Shown here: piece by piece, positions 49,796-58,558 of the stretch
How positions within the stretch are numbered: position 1 is the first letter of the stretch
How the letters are laid out: every line of letters starts with the position of its first letter
Assembly: GCA_029432775.1 (NCBI GenBank)
Contig: JAROAZ010000018.1
Coordinates: forward strand, 1 to 64,000
Length of the DNA stretch: 64,000 bases
Reading direction: 5' to 3'
Source of the DNA: Pontiellaceae bacterium B12227
GTDB taxonomy: Bacteria > Verrucomicrobiota > Kiritimatiellia > Kiritimatiellales > Pontiellaceae
Notes under the pieces: generated by a model
Told to the model about the DNA's origin: nothing
Seen by the model: only the letters and a program-made list of their open reading frames with translations
Databases searched by the model: none
Translations under genes and position numbers: made by a program

Positions 49796-50989
49796 TCAGA
49801 GTTCAGAGTTCAGCGTTACGAGTTCAGGTTTACTGGCGGCGGATATTTGCTCCGTTTGCTGAACGCAGAACTGTTTCATGGCCGCGCGGTCGGGGGCGAC
49901 GCCGAGGCCGGGAGCGGTCGGTACTGCGACCGTTCCTTTTTTTGCAACCATTTCGACGGCGTACATTTCGTCGCGCATCGGGTTTGGGGTAAGATCTTTT
50001 TCCAGCAATGGCGGTGCGGTTTCGGCGCGTCCCGGTTCCACATAGGTGGTGGCGAGGAAGTGGGCGGCGGAAGCCAGATTCAGCTGGGTGCCCCAGCAGT
50101 GGGCGACCGTGTTGATACCCATAGAGGAAGCGATGGCGCGGATTTTAACCGCTTCGGTCGGGCCGCCGCAGTAGGCGAGGTCGGGCTGGGCAATCTGCAC
50201 GCCGCCTTCTTTAAGCAGGTTCTGGAACCCGTAGCGAGTCTGCTCGCATTCGCCGGTGGCGATCGGGATGTCGACCTTGTCGGCCAGTTGACGAAACAGC
50301 GCCGGGTGTGTCGGCGAAAGTGGCTCTTCGAACCAGGCGTAGCTATGCGTGCTGAGGAGCTTCCCGATTTCGACGGCTTCGGGCAGGTCGTAGGCATGGT
50401 TGGAGTCGGCCATGAGGCGAGCATTCGGAAAGGTGCGGCGCATGGCTTCGATGAGCTGTTTATCGAAGGCCATGTTTTTCCCGATCTTGATCTTGAGGGC
50501 TTTGAACCCCTGGTCCACATAGTCCGCCGCTTCGGTGAGGATGGTTTCGAGCAGTTCGGTTTCGGGCTGTTTGCGGAAGTACATGCCTGTGGCGTAGCAC
50601 TCGACAGAATCGCGCAGACGGCCGCCCATCAGTTCGGAGGCGGAGACTCCGAGCAGTTTGCCTTTGAGGTCGAGCAGGGCCATATCGATTCCGGAAATGG
50701 CACCCATCATCGGGCCTTTCATGGCGAAGTCGATCGAGGCGCGCCAGCAATGGTTCCAGGCGGCTTCGTTTTTAAGCGGATCCCAACCGAGCAGCAGCGG
50801 AGCATAGAAGGTGTCGATGGCGTTCTGGGTGACCGTTGCGGGACCGTAGCATTCGCCCCAGCCGATGGCTCCGGAATCATCAATGATTTCAACAAGCAGC
50901 GCGTTGCGGGTGTCGTAGTGCCATTGGCTGAATCCGAAGGATTCTTCCAGCTTGTGTTGCAGTCGGTAGGTTTTAATACATTCGATCAT
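49796..50989 (-). CDS. Enolase-superfamily sugar-acid dehydratase or cycloisomerase
   Basis: The longer frame begins inside the transporter gene; starting at MIECIKTYRL, after GAGAGAAG, gives 397 residues. It is a mandelate-racemase/muconate-lactonizing-type enzyme with Lys166-x-Lys168 (KALKIKIG), metal ligands Asp195, Glu221 and Glu247, and His298 (AHCWG). The family dehydrates aldonic acids or cycloisomerises lactone-type sugars. Known members include 3,6-anhydrogalactonate cycloisomerase and rhamnonate or galactonate dehydratases. The neighbours (aldehyde dehydrogenase before KDG kinase and aldolase) fit a product of 2-keto-3-deoxy type. Which acid is used is not determined. Confidence 0.85.
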   Translation of the reverse strand: MIECIKTYRLQHKLEESFGFSQWHYDTRNALLVEIIDDSGAIGWGECYGPATVTQNAIDTFYAPLLLGWDPLKNEAAWNHCWRASIDFAMKGPMMGAISGIDMALLDLKGKLLGVSASELMGGRLRDSVECYATGMYFRKQPETELLETILTEAADYVDQGFKALKIKIGKNMAFDKQLIEAMRRTFPNARLMADSNHAYDLPEAVEIGKLLSTHSYAWFEEPLSPTHPALFRQLADKVDIPIATGECEQTRYGFQNLLKEGGVQIAQPDLAYCGGPTEAVKIRAIASSMGINTVAHCWGTQLNLASAAHFLATTYVEPGRAETAPPLLEKDLTPNPMRDEMYAVEMVAKKGTVAVPTAPGLGVAPDRAAMKQFCVQQTEQISAASKPELVTLNSEL

Positions 50990-51005
50990 AGTACTTCTCT
51001 CGTTA

Positions 51006-51020
51006 TTCCAATGGTTGGAA
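51006..51020. repeat. TTCCA-N5-TGGAA palindrome between operon genes
   Basis: TTCCAATGGTTGGAA lies in the 47-base gap between the RhaT-like gene and the enolase-superfamily gene. It is too short and lacks a T tract to be a terminator. Confidence 0.7.
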
Positions 51021-51036
51021 GCCGTTCTGTTCTTTT

Positions 51037-52068
51037 CTAGACCTGGATGGTGGATGCGTAGGCCATGACGACGGTAGCGACGATAATCACAAATACTCCC
51101 AGCGCCATGATGTTGAGCGGGCCTTTCATGCCTTTCCATTCGCCGGTAATCAGGGCGGCGATATTACTTACAATCAGGGAGAGCCCGAGCATGGTCGGCC
51201 AGCAGATCATGGTGCCGATGTCGCCCATGAGCGCCACGCCCTGTCCATAGGTGCCGAGGGCGGCAAACCACAGCAGACCGGCGATGACCGACCATTTGAG
51301 CGCTTTGAACATGCCGGGCGTTTTAAAGGAGCCGAACGATTTATTTTTGATCAGCAGGACAACAGCGTATCCGACGTTCATCAGATAGGCACCCGCCAGC
51401 ACGACGACCCAGCGGGCAAGGGCGGTGTTGCGCGGAAGGGCTCCGGCTTTTTCGGCAATCGTGCCGATTTCGACGGTGTTGTCGAATCCGACCGCCAGCA
51501 TGGCGGAAAGAATTCCGCTGGCCGAAGCAATGATCAGTCCGGTGCGGAAGGCTTTACCTTTTTTAATGCCCTGAATTTCGCTGCCCTGCTCGGCCAGTTG
51601 TTTGTCGCGCTTGAGACCGGCCAGCGTGACGATGAAGACGGCCAGAGCCAACAGGGCCAGACCGATCAGAATGAATGGGATGCTTGCCGGTGCGATGGAA
51701 TCGAAGCGCAGAATGAACGGTATGAGCGCGCCGACGATGGAGCAGAGGCCCATGACGATTCCATAGGTGAGCGAAACGCCGATATAGCCGACCGAAACAC
51801 CGAACATGATGCCGCCGATGCCCCAGGCGAAGCCAAGCAGTCCACCGGTCAGAATTTCATTGGAAGGGGCCAGAGCAATGACATTGAACAGATCCGGAAC
51901 CACGATGAGCGCCCAGATGAGCGGGAAGATGACCATCGCAATCGTGGCGTGGACAATCCACCAGGCTTCCCACGCCAGCGGTTTTACATATTTCATTCCA
52001 AGCCCGAAGGTGCCCTGAAAGACACTGGCCAATAAAATAATCATGATCGGAAGTAATATTTCGCTCAT
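51037..52068 (-). CDS. RhaT-like sugar/proton symporter
   Basis: This 343-residue inner-membrane protein has about ten hydrophobic segments and the family pattern of L-rhamnose/H+ symporter RhaT (FQGTFGLGMKYVKPLAWEAWW at the start, WGIGGIMFG and GIVMGLCSIVGALIP). RhaT-type permeases often occur in carrageenan and agar clusters, where they are thought to import the released monosaccharide. Given the neighbouring oxidation pathway, 3,6-anhydrogalactose or rhamnose are candidates. GGGGGAAC precedes the ATG. Confidence 0.88.
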   Translation of the reverse strand: MSEILLPIMIILLASVFQGTFGLGMKYVKPLAWEAWWIVHATIAMVIFPLIWALIVVPDLFNVIALAPSNEILTGGLLGFAWGIGGIMFGVSVGYIGVSLTYGIVMGLCSIVGALIPFILRFDSIAPASIPFILIGLALLALAVFIVTLAGLKRDKQLAEQGSEIQGIKKGKAFRTGLIIASASGILSAMLAVGFDNTVEIGTIAEKAGALPRNTALARWVVVLAGAYLMNVGYAVVLLIKNKSFGSFKTPGMFKALKWSVIAGLLWFAALGTYGQGVALMGDIGTMICWPTMLGLSLIVSNIAALITGEWKGMKGPLNIMALGVFVIIVATVVMAYASTIQV

Positions 52069-52277
52069 TTCGTTCCCCCGTCGGGCCGGTTCATTCGGCC
52101 CTGTTCAATTTGCTGCTTCAAGCTGCTGTTTGAACTTGCTGAATTACTTTCTCGTAAGTAGAGACCTGTGAACATAGTCATTATTTCATTTTAGCATGCC
52201 TGTATTGCACCTTATCGGGTTCCTTTATCTGGTTTTCCAATGGTTGGAAATGTCGGCATTGTTCGGTTCCGTGTGCA
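52069..52277. other. Gap with a palindrome copy, no gene supported
   Basis: The 209 bases between the GH16 and RhaT-like genes hold TTCCAATGGTTGGAA (52235-52249) and otherwise AT-rich sequence. This is the largest break in the minus-strand operon, so an internal promoter for the catabolic half is possible, but none could be placed with confidence. Confidence 0.45.
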
Positions 52278-53681
52278 TTATTTTGCGGATATCTGAATAT
52301 CATCCATGTAGAGCGAGGAACTGCCTTCTTTGACTTTCTTTTTATCGAGACGGATGCGCAGGCGATCTTCATGGCCGGAGGCATTTGCGCGTTTAAAGGT
52401 TCTGCTCAGCGTGACCCATTTTCCGCGTTCGACGCCGGTCAGATCGAAGTCGTCGAGAATAATTTCGGGGTCGGCAAGGCTTAAATTCAGAGCTTCGATA
52501 CTGCAACCTTCTTCCATGAAGATCTGGAAGGAGAGTTCGAAGGTTCCTTTGGGAATGTCGATGGCGCCGAGCGGCGTGACAATGGACATATTGGCGAGCA
52601 TCCGTTCGGGATCAAACTTGAGGCTTTTGATGCCTTTGGCAGATTGCTCTTTGGTGATGGAGAAGCACCATAGGGAGTGCTCGCCGATTTCCCAGAATTT
52701 CTGATACTCATTCACTTCGCTGCTTTCCGGCAGGAGCTTCAGCGGACGCGGGTTATCTTCAAAGAGGATGGGGCCTTCAAACCCGAAGAATTGTGGAGCG
52801 AGCAGATTATCGGTCGGTTTCTGCCAGATGCGAACGTAGTCGATTTCATAATCAACCGGCAGTTCGTCGGCGTGCGGAAGTCCGAGCCAGACGAAGATTT
52901 CGGAGTCGAACCAGATTTCGAGCGGATTGTTCAGCACCCAGTTAATGCCTTCTTTTTCGCGGGTGGTTTCATACATCAGCTTCCCGTCTAGATAGAGCTT
53001 CAGATAGTCTTCGCCCCATTCAGCGGCATAGACGTGAAATTCATCGGCTACGCGGAAGGGCATTTTTGTTTTAAGGCCGAAACGGCGGGTCGGGCGTTTG
53101 GCGGGCGGCGACCAGTCGTGAACGGATGATTTCCAAGTGTCCTCTCTGATGTCGTTGTCAGGAATGGCCGGGTTGCCGATCTGCTCATAGATGTCGAGTT
53201 CGGACTCATAGCCGATGGCCCAGAATGAACTGGTCATGGAGGCGTTGCCGGCTTTGGTTCGTACTTCCATGTAGCCGTACAGAAAGCGCTTTCTGCTGAT
53301 GGCGGCGCCGGTGGTGACCGGCATGGGCTTGCCTTTCCATAGGCCGTAGGTGTCGTTGTGTGCACCGTCGGCGTAGCTTTCTTTAATGAAGGGGTAGTCC
53401 GGCTCCCACTGGGTTCGGATTTTGAGCATACCGTCTTCCTGAAGAACGTTGTGCGGAACGAACTGCGATGGCGGCCGGCCTTTCCAGATGTAATAATCGC
53501 CGTTGTTCTCGCCTTCGACAAACCATTTTTCCGAGTCGAGTTTTTTTTCGTTGAACTCATCGCTGAGCTCTTCATTAAGCACCCAGCCCCCTTTGTTGTC
53601 GGGGTCGGACATCGGCAACTGTGTTTTTGCGCAGGCGCTAACAGCAATGGCGGCAAAAAGAAGGATCGTATACGTTTTCAT
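52278..53681 (-). CDS. GH16 lipoprotein, agarase/porphyranase/carrageenase type
   Basis: This 467-residue protein has a lipobox with Cys17 (AVSAC) and a GH16 domain (about 30-290) with catalytic Glu161-Leu-Asp163-x2-Glu166 in ELDIYEQIG, preceded by SSFWAIG. These features resemble the GH16 branches acting on red-algal galactans. Residues about 295-467 are an added beta domain, probably carbohydrate-binding. It is likely an outer-surface endo-enzyme feeding the operon. GGAGTCC lies ahead of the ATG. Agar, porphyran or carrageenan specificity cannot be told from sequence by eye. Confidence 0.85.
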   Translation of the reverse strand: MKTYTILLFAAIAVSACAKTQLPMSDPDNKGGWVLNEELSDEFNEKKLDSEKWFVEGENNGDYYIWKGRPPSQFVPHNVLQEDGMLKIRTQWEPDYPFIKESYADGAHNDTYGLWKGKPMPVTTGAAISRKRFLYGYMEVRTKAGNASMTSSFWAIGYESELDIYEQIGNPAIPDNDIREDTWKSSVHDWSPPAKRPTRRFGLKTKMPFRVADEFHVYAAEWGEDYLKLYLDGKLMYETTREKEGINWVLNNPLEIWFDSEIFVWLGLPHADELPVDYEIDYVRIWQKPTDNLLAPQFFGFEGPILFEDNPRPLKLLPESSEVNEYQKFWEIGEHSLWCFSITKEQSAKGIKSLKFDPERMLANMSIVTPLGAIDIPKGTFELSFQIFMEEGCSIEALNLSLADPEIILDDFDLTGVERGKWVTLSRTFKRANASGHEDRLRIRLDKKKVKEGSSSLYMDDIQISAK

Positions 53682-53693
53682 TTGAGGACTCCG

Positions 53694-55664
53694 TTAAACA
53701 TTCCAGTGGACAGGGAAGAAGATGGTCATTTCAGCAGTGCCGCGATTGCTCCAGGCGTAGTAGGGCACCATCTGGATGGACTGTTTGGTGAAACCCGGGG
53801 CCGTGACTTTGTGATACATGCCGACGGGTGCCTGTTTGCCGCGCACGAGGGCTTCGATGTTGATGACGTTTATGCCTCCGAGCAGGTCCGGGCGGGGCTC
53901 GACGTTCATCGGGGCGTTACCGTTAAGGTAGATGTCCAGGATGCCGGCCTCTTCAGGCAGGTCGGGCGTTTCGATGCAGTAGAGCAGGGGGCCGCGTTTG
54001 ACGGCAACCTGGCTGCGAACCTCTTCGATGAACGGGTGACCCTCAATGAGGTTTACAGGCATTGGAAGATTCAGCTCAATGGTGTCGCCGGTTTTCCAAA
54101 CCCTGGAAACGTTGGAATAGGTGCCGGGCGCGACGCCGATGGGTTCGCCGTTCACTTGCAACGAGGCCTCTTCGGCCCATTCGGGAATGCGCAGGAGGAT
54201 TTCAAACTCCTCGGCTTTGCATTCGTCGATCGTGATGCTGACCGCGCCGTTCCATGGGAAATCGGTTTTCTGGGTCAGTTTGAGTTCGGAGCCATCGGTG
54301 AGGGCGGTGTTCAGCTCATTGGCTCCATAAAGGTTTACGGCGACTCCGTTGCCGGTGAGGCTGTAGGCCCACCCGGAGGATTTGGCAATGGTGCGTACGA
54401 TATTGGGCGGGCAGCAGAAGCATTCGATGTAGGGCTCGCGGTCGGGCGATTCGGTGTTGTCGCGGTCGTCGACATAGTTGCGCTGCCCGTCGACGTAGCG
54501 CAACGGATTGGCATAGAAATAGTTTTTGCCGTCCGCGCTGATGCCGACCATGGCGCTGTTGTGAAGGACGAGCTCCATGATGTCGGCATACTTGGCTTCG
54601 CCTTTGATGCCGAGCATGCGGTAGCTGAACATGGCGTTGGCGATGTTGGCGCAGGTTTCGTTGTACGCCGTGGAGTTGGGCATCATGTAATTGTCGGTAA
54701 AGCCTTCTTCGATGAGCTGGCGGCGGGGGGAGGCACCGAAGTGCGTCTGGCCGATGGCACCGGTGACATACATTTTTCTCTGGGTGACGCTTTCCCAGAG
54801 GCGGTCGAGTGCATCAAGCAGAGCCTGTTCGCCGGTTTCGGCGGCGACGTCGGCAGCGCCGGCATAATAGTAGAGTGCGAGCACGGCGTGGCCGGCGGCC
54901 TCGGTTTCTTCGCGCAGCGGGACGGTTTCCTGAACCATGTCGCCGATGGGATAACCTTCGGTGGTGGAGTCGTGGACGATTTCGTACTTGCCGCGGTTAT
55001 TGATGAAGATTTCGGCCAGTTCAAGGTAGCGCTTGTTGCGGGTGGTGCGGTAGAGCTCGGTGAGGCCCATGATCTGAGACTGATTGAACCCGAATCTGCC
55101 AAGCTCCTTGGGCTGCGGTGAGAAGAGCTCGTAGAGCAAATCCGCATTTTTGACTGCGATGTCGAGGAAGTTGGTTTTGCCGGTGATGCGGTGGTGGATG
55201 CAGGCGCTGGTGTAGAGGTGGCCGCAGTTATACATCTCGTGATATTTACGGTTCGAGAAATGTCCGATTCCGTTGATCTGGATGTGGGTGTGCAGGTAGC
55301 CGTCGTCTTCCTGAGCCTGTGCGATGATATCGATCATTTCATCGAGTTCATTGAGGATCGCCGGGTTGTGGTTCAGGGCGTAGATGTAGACGGATGCTTC
55401 CATCCATTTGAAGAAGTCGCCGTCGTGCCACTCAAAGCCTTTATGCTCGCCTTCCATCAGGCCGGCCGCAATTTTGAAGTTGTTCAGGCCGTGGCCGATA
55501 TCGCCTTTGAGCAGGGAACCCATGTAGGGGACCATCACTTCTTCGCACTGCTTGAGTTTGTCGGCCCAGAAGCCGGTGGTCCAGCGGCAGTCGCCCATAC
55601 CGATGGATCTGAAGCGGACGTGCGGGCTTTGGGAGTTGTCTATAATGCCGGGCGTTTTGTTCAT
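53694..55664 (-). CDS. GH127 family glycosidase (DUF1680)
   Basis: This 656-residue protein has an alpha/alpha-barrel of GH127, with Glu336 and Cys338 (NETC) and Cys417-Cys418 (CFCC). These match the zinc/cysteine site of the beta-L-arabinofuranosidase HypBA1. No signal peptide is seen, so it should act in the cytoplasm on imported oligosaccharides. Some GH127 enzymes of carrageenan clusters are 3,6-anhydro-D-galactosidases, which would suit this operon. The intact cysteine site equally allows arabinofuranosidase activity. AAGGA precedes the ATG. A palindrome copy lies at 54094-54108. Confidence 0.87.
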   Translation of the reverse strand: MNKTPGIIDNSQSPHVRFRSIGMGDCRWTTGFWADKLKQCEEVMVPYMGSLLKGDIGHGLNNFKIAAGLMEGEHKGFEWHDGDFFKWMEASVYIYALNHNPAILNELDEMIDIIAQAQEDDGYLHTHIQINGIGHFSNRKYHEMYNCGHLYTSACIHHRITGKTNFLDIAVKNADLLYELFSPQPKELGRFGFNQSQIMGLTELYRTTRNKRYLELAEIFINNRGKYEIVHDSTTEGYPIGDMVQETVPLREETEAAGHAVLALYYYAGAADVAAETGEQALLDALDRLWESVTQRKMYVTGAIGQTHFGASPRRQLIEEGFTDNYMMPNSTAYNETCANIANAMFSYRMLGIKGEAKYADIMELVLHNSAMVGISADGKNYFYANPLRYVDGQRNYVDDRDNTESPDREPYIECFCCPPNIVRTIAKSSGWAYSLTGNGVAVNLYGANELNTALTDGSELKLTQKTDFPWNGAVSITIDECKAEEFEILLRIPEWAEEASLQVNGEPIGVAPGTYSNVSRVWKTGDTIELNLPMPVNLIEGHPFIEEVRSQVAVKRGPLLYCIETPDLPEEAGILDIYLNGNAPMNVEPRPDLLGGINVINIEALVRGKQAPVGMYHKVTAPGFTKQSIQMVPYYAWSNRGTAEMTIFFPVHWNV

Positions 55665-55673
55665 GGAAAATCC

Positions 55674-57245
55674 TTACGCTTTTTCTTTGATGATGAGGGC
55701 GCGCTGAATGTCCTCAATCGACATGTTTTTGGTTTCTTTAAGGGTGAAGAAAAGGATGACGAAGCCGATGGCGCAGGTGATCGCATAGCAAAGGAAGATG
55801 GGGCTCATGCCCATGTTTTCGAGCTGCCAGGGAAAGAACTGCTGGACGACGTAGTTGACCAGGCTGCTGAGAATGGCAAACAACGGAATGGCGAAGCCGC
55901 GGACGGAAATCGGGAAAATTTCGGAGAACAGCACCCACATGAGCGGACCGACCGAGATGTGGAAGGCCGCCACAACATTGAGAATACAGAACAGCACGAG
56001 GCCGGCATTCATGGCAATGGAAACAGCAATCAGGTTGTTCTGGTGTTGTTGGGTCTGTTCAATCCCGATAGCGTCCTTCAGGGCCTGCTTGAAAGCGATA
56101 TCGCTTTCATACTCAACATCGACCAGCGGCTTGAGTTGTTCAGCCATGGCGGTATCCGCCATTTCGGTAAGCGCCTCTTGCGGCAGGGTGTAACGCGCCT
56201 GCTTAAACGCAAATGAGCTGATTCCCAGGCTGATGATAATCCAGGCAAGCCCGAACAGGATCAGCGGGCGGCGGCCGAGCTTGTCGACCAGGAGCAGGCC
56301 GATGGCCGTGAACACGAGTCCGGTCAGGCCGATCCAGATGGCCTGCGCGAAGGCTCCGTCGCCGGAACCCAGCTGCTGGAATACGGTGGGGGCATAGACG
56401 AGAATGGCATTGATTCCGGTGGCCTGCTGGGCAACGGCCATGGTGAGGCCGATGATGAAAATCAGGCGCATCGGACGGCTCATAATTTCTTTAAGTTGCG
56501 ACAGATAGGTGTGGTGGGCATCGCTTTTGGCCAGGCTTTCCTGCATGTCCTGAACGTGCGGGTTAATCTCGGCTTCCGGCAGAAGGGTACGCAGGGTTGT
56601 TTTTGCATCCTCTTCCCGACCCTGAAGGGTCAGCCAGTAGGGGCTTTCCGGAATCCTGAAGATGAGGAAGAACCAGAGGAGAGCAAAGGGAATTTCAGAA
56701 CCGAGCATCCAGCGCCATGTTTCGGAGTCGATGAGCAGGGTCTGCACCCAGCCATAGTTCGATGCCGCCAGTTTGAAGATAAGATGGTTTACAAAATAGG
56801 CACCGGAAAGCCCGATGACGATGTTGATCTGGGTCATGGAGACCAGTTTTCCGCGCCAGGATGGCGGAGCAATTTCGCCGATATACATGGAGGCGAGTGT
56901 GATTGAGCTGAAGGCCAGCCCGCCGAGGAAGCGCGCAATCACCAAAAATGTGAAGTTCGGGGCAAAGGCGGAGCCGGCGGCGGAAACCAGATAGAGGGCC
57001 GCCACCAGGAGAAGGGCCGCCTTTCGACCGAATTTGTCGCAGATGAAACCGGCAAACGGCAGGGCGATTAAAACGCCCAATGCAGGAGCGCTGGCGGCGG
57101 TTCCCACTTCCATGGCGCTCAGAGCGAACTCTTCCTGCAGAAAGCCGAGGGTGCCGGAGATCAGGACCGCATCCAGCCCAAACAGAAATCCGCCGATCGC
57201 GACAATCAATGAAAAGAGTAATGCATTGGTTTTATATGAGTTCAT
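55674..57245 (-). CDS. MFS sugar porter
   Basis: This 523-residue inner-membrane protein has twelve predicted segments and sugar-porter signatures: GFLFGLDAVLISG in the first helix, DKFGRKAALL after helix 2, and the PESPYWL motif before the central loop. The central loop/helix region is longer than usual (about 345-395 has an added acidic stretch with two LKPLVD/ALKDAIG segments). It probably imports a hexose or small oligosaccharide into the pathway of the downstream genes and is first in the minus-strand operon. No clear ribosome site precedes the ATG. Confidence 0.9.
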   Translation of the reverse strand: MNSYKTNALLFSLIVAIGGFLFGLDAVLISGTLGFLQEEFALSAMEVGTAASAPALGVLIALPFAGFICDKFGRKAALLLVAALYLVSAAGSAFAPNFTFLVIARFLGGLAFSSITLASMYIGEIAPPSWRGKLVSMTQINIVIGLSGAYFVNHLIFKLAASNYGWVQTLLIDSETWRWMLGSEIPFALLWFFLIFRIPESPYWLTLQGREEDAKTTLRTLLPEAEINPHVQDMQESLAKSDAHHTYLSQLKEIMSRPMRLIFIIGLTMAVAQQATGINAILVYAPTVFQQLGSGDGAFAQAIWIGLTGLVFTAIGLLLVDKLGRRPLILFGLAWIIISLGISSFAFKQARYTLPQEALTEMADTAMAEQLKPLVDVEYESDIAFKQALKDAIGIEQTQQHQNNLIAVSIAMNAGLVLFCILNVVAAFHISVGPLMWVLFSEIFPISVRGFAIPLFAILSSLVNYVVQQFFPWQLENMGMSPIFLCYAITCAIGFVILFFTLKETKNMSIEDIQRALIIKEKA

Positions 57246-57424
57246 TTAGGGACTATCTAACAGGTTTTTCCGTTTTAACATGGCTGATCTTGCATAATAC
57301 AGGGCTGGGATTGTCCCGAAAGGGCGCTTGGGGCTTGTTTCGGCAGTTTGTGTTTTTCCAAGGCCTGGAATATGGCCTTTCATTTTCCAATCCCTGGAAG
57401 GCCGATGGTTTGCCCGGCGAAAAG
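57246..57424. promoter_or_regulatory. Gap with two palindromes upstream of the MFS operon
   Basis: The 179 bases between the AraC-type gene and the MFS gene hold two exact palindromes, TTCCAAGGCCTGGAA (57356-57370) and TTCCAATCCCTGGAA (57385-57399), centred 29 bp apart, close to three turns of DNA. It is the likely promoter region of the catabolic operon. No -35/-10 pair could be assigned with confidence. Confidence 0.45.
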
Positions 57425-58369
57425 TTACATTTCCCGAACGTGGCGGAATGGGATGTTCTGTTTACGGAAGTCCGCCGGAGACATGCCGGTGTTCTTTTTG
57501 AACTGGCGCCCGAAGTGGGTGTAGTCGTTGAAGCCGACCTGATAGCAGATGTCCAGGGCGTTGTCGCAGGTGTCGCGCAGCAGGACGCAGGCCTGTTCGA
57601 TGCGCAGGCTGTTGACATAGTTGAGGAAGGTCATGCCGGTTTCATGTTTAAAAAGACGGCAGAAATAGGTTTCCGAGGCACCGCTCATGGCGGCCATATC
57701 CTGAAGGGAGAGCGGTTCTTCGAAGTGGTCGTGGATATGGTTGAGCGTTTTCCGCAGGCCGCTGAGGTAGCGGGAGACAGGGACGGCGAGGTCGACCTGA
57801 ACGGTTTTGTTGACGCCCTGACTTTGGTCATGCAGCTCGGCCAGAAAGGCCAGCAGGTTGAGGAAATGGCTTCGGGTCAGGGCGAGTCCTCTTTCGCTGG
57901 AGTCGTGCGTGGTTTCCTGAAGGAGATTAAACAGATTTGCCAGCTGTTGTCGCTGGTCGGGATCGGTTTTGAGCTGAATGGCGGAAACGCCGGCTTCGGT
58001 TAGCGAAAAAATAGGCTTAAAGAAATATTTATTCGGAGAGCGGGAGGCTTTGAGTTCTTCCAATGACTGGATACCAAAGTCGACGGCTTGCGGAAGAAAG
58101 CTGCAGCAGTAGGCCGTGCGCGGCCCTTTGTCTATTGTATCTTCAAGGAAGTGCAGGACATAGGGCTTCATGATCAGCACGTCGCCCTCGCTCATAGTAA
58201 GCTCTTCCCCTTTGAAGTGGTTGATCAGGCTTCCGTTTTCCACAAACAGCATTTCATAGTATTCGTGCCGGTGGAGTTCTTTCTGGATGAGGGTGCGGTC
58301 AACGACGCGGTCGACGGTGATCGGGAAGGCCAGCTCGGTAAACAGTTCTCTGGATTTAACTAATGACAT
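57425..58369 (-). CDS. AraC-family transcriptional regulator
   Basis: The start at MSLVKSRELF follows CGGAG by 6 bases; the longer frame adds eleven residues without a ribosome site. The 314-residue product has an N-terminal cupin-like sensor part (about 1-130, with LHRHEYYEMLFVENG and GDVLIMKPYVLHF) and a C-terminal double helix-turn-helix (about 210-314: HFEEPLSLQDMAAMSG..YFCRLFKHETGMTF, then ICYQVGFNDYTHFGRQFKKNTGMSPADFR). It probably binds a sugar intermediate and activates the operon just downstream. A one-mismatch palindrome (58058-58072) encodes IQSLE. Confidence 0.9.
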   Translation of the reverse strand: MSLVKSRELFTELAFPITVDRVVDRTLIQKELHRHEYYEMLFVENGSLINHFKGEELTMSEGDVLIMKPYVLHFLEDTIDKGPRTAYCCSFLPQAVDFGIQSLEELKASRSPNKYFFKPIFSLTEAGVSAIQLKTDPDQRQQLANLFNLLQETTHDSSERGLALTRSHFLNLLAFLAELHDQSQGVNKTVQVDLAVPVSRYLSGLRKTLNHIHDHFEEPLSLQDMAAMSGASETYFCRLFKHETGMTFLNYVNSLRIEQACVLLRDTCDNALDICYQVGFNDYTHFGRQFKKNTGMSPADFRKQNIPFRHVREM

Positions 58370-58506
58370 AATCAGCTCCGTTTTCAGTATTTCTAACACC
58401 AAACTTTGGTGAAGAGTACAGCTAATCCTGCATCAAACGATGCGTATATTGTCTTATATGGATTGATATTTCAATCGCCAAAACCGAAAGGCAGTAAGGG
58501 TTTCAT

Positions 58507-58536
58507 AAAAAAAGCGCCCCGTACTCGAGGCGCTTT
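58507..58536 (-). terminator. Rho-independent terminator of the secreted protein gene at 58559
   Basis: AAAGCGCC and GGCGCTTT (58511-58518 and 58529-58536) form the stem. On the minus strand the stem is followed by seven T. It lies 22 bases beyond the stop codon. Confidence 0.85.
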
Positions 58537-58558
58537 TCGATGCATTGGTTCTACTGCG

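Noticed and set aside
49847..51040. A 397-codon plus-strand open frame
   Set aside because: It is antisense to the enolase-superfamily gene, whose catalytic residues are all present.
53358..55121. A 587-codon plus-strand open frame
   Set aside because: It crosses the antisense of two well-supported genes (GH16 and GH127) and shows no family motif.
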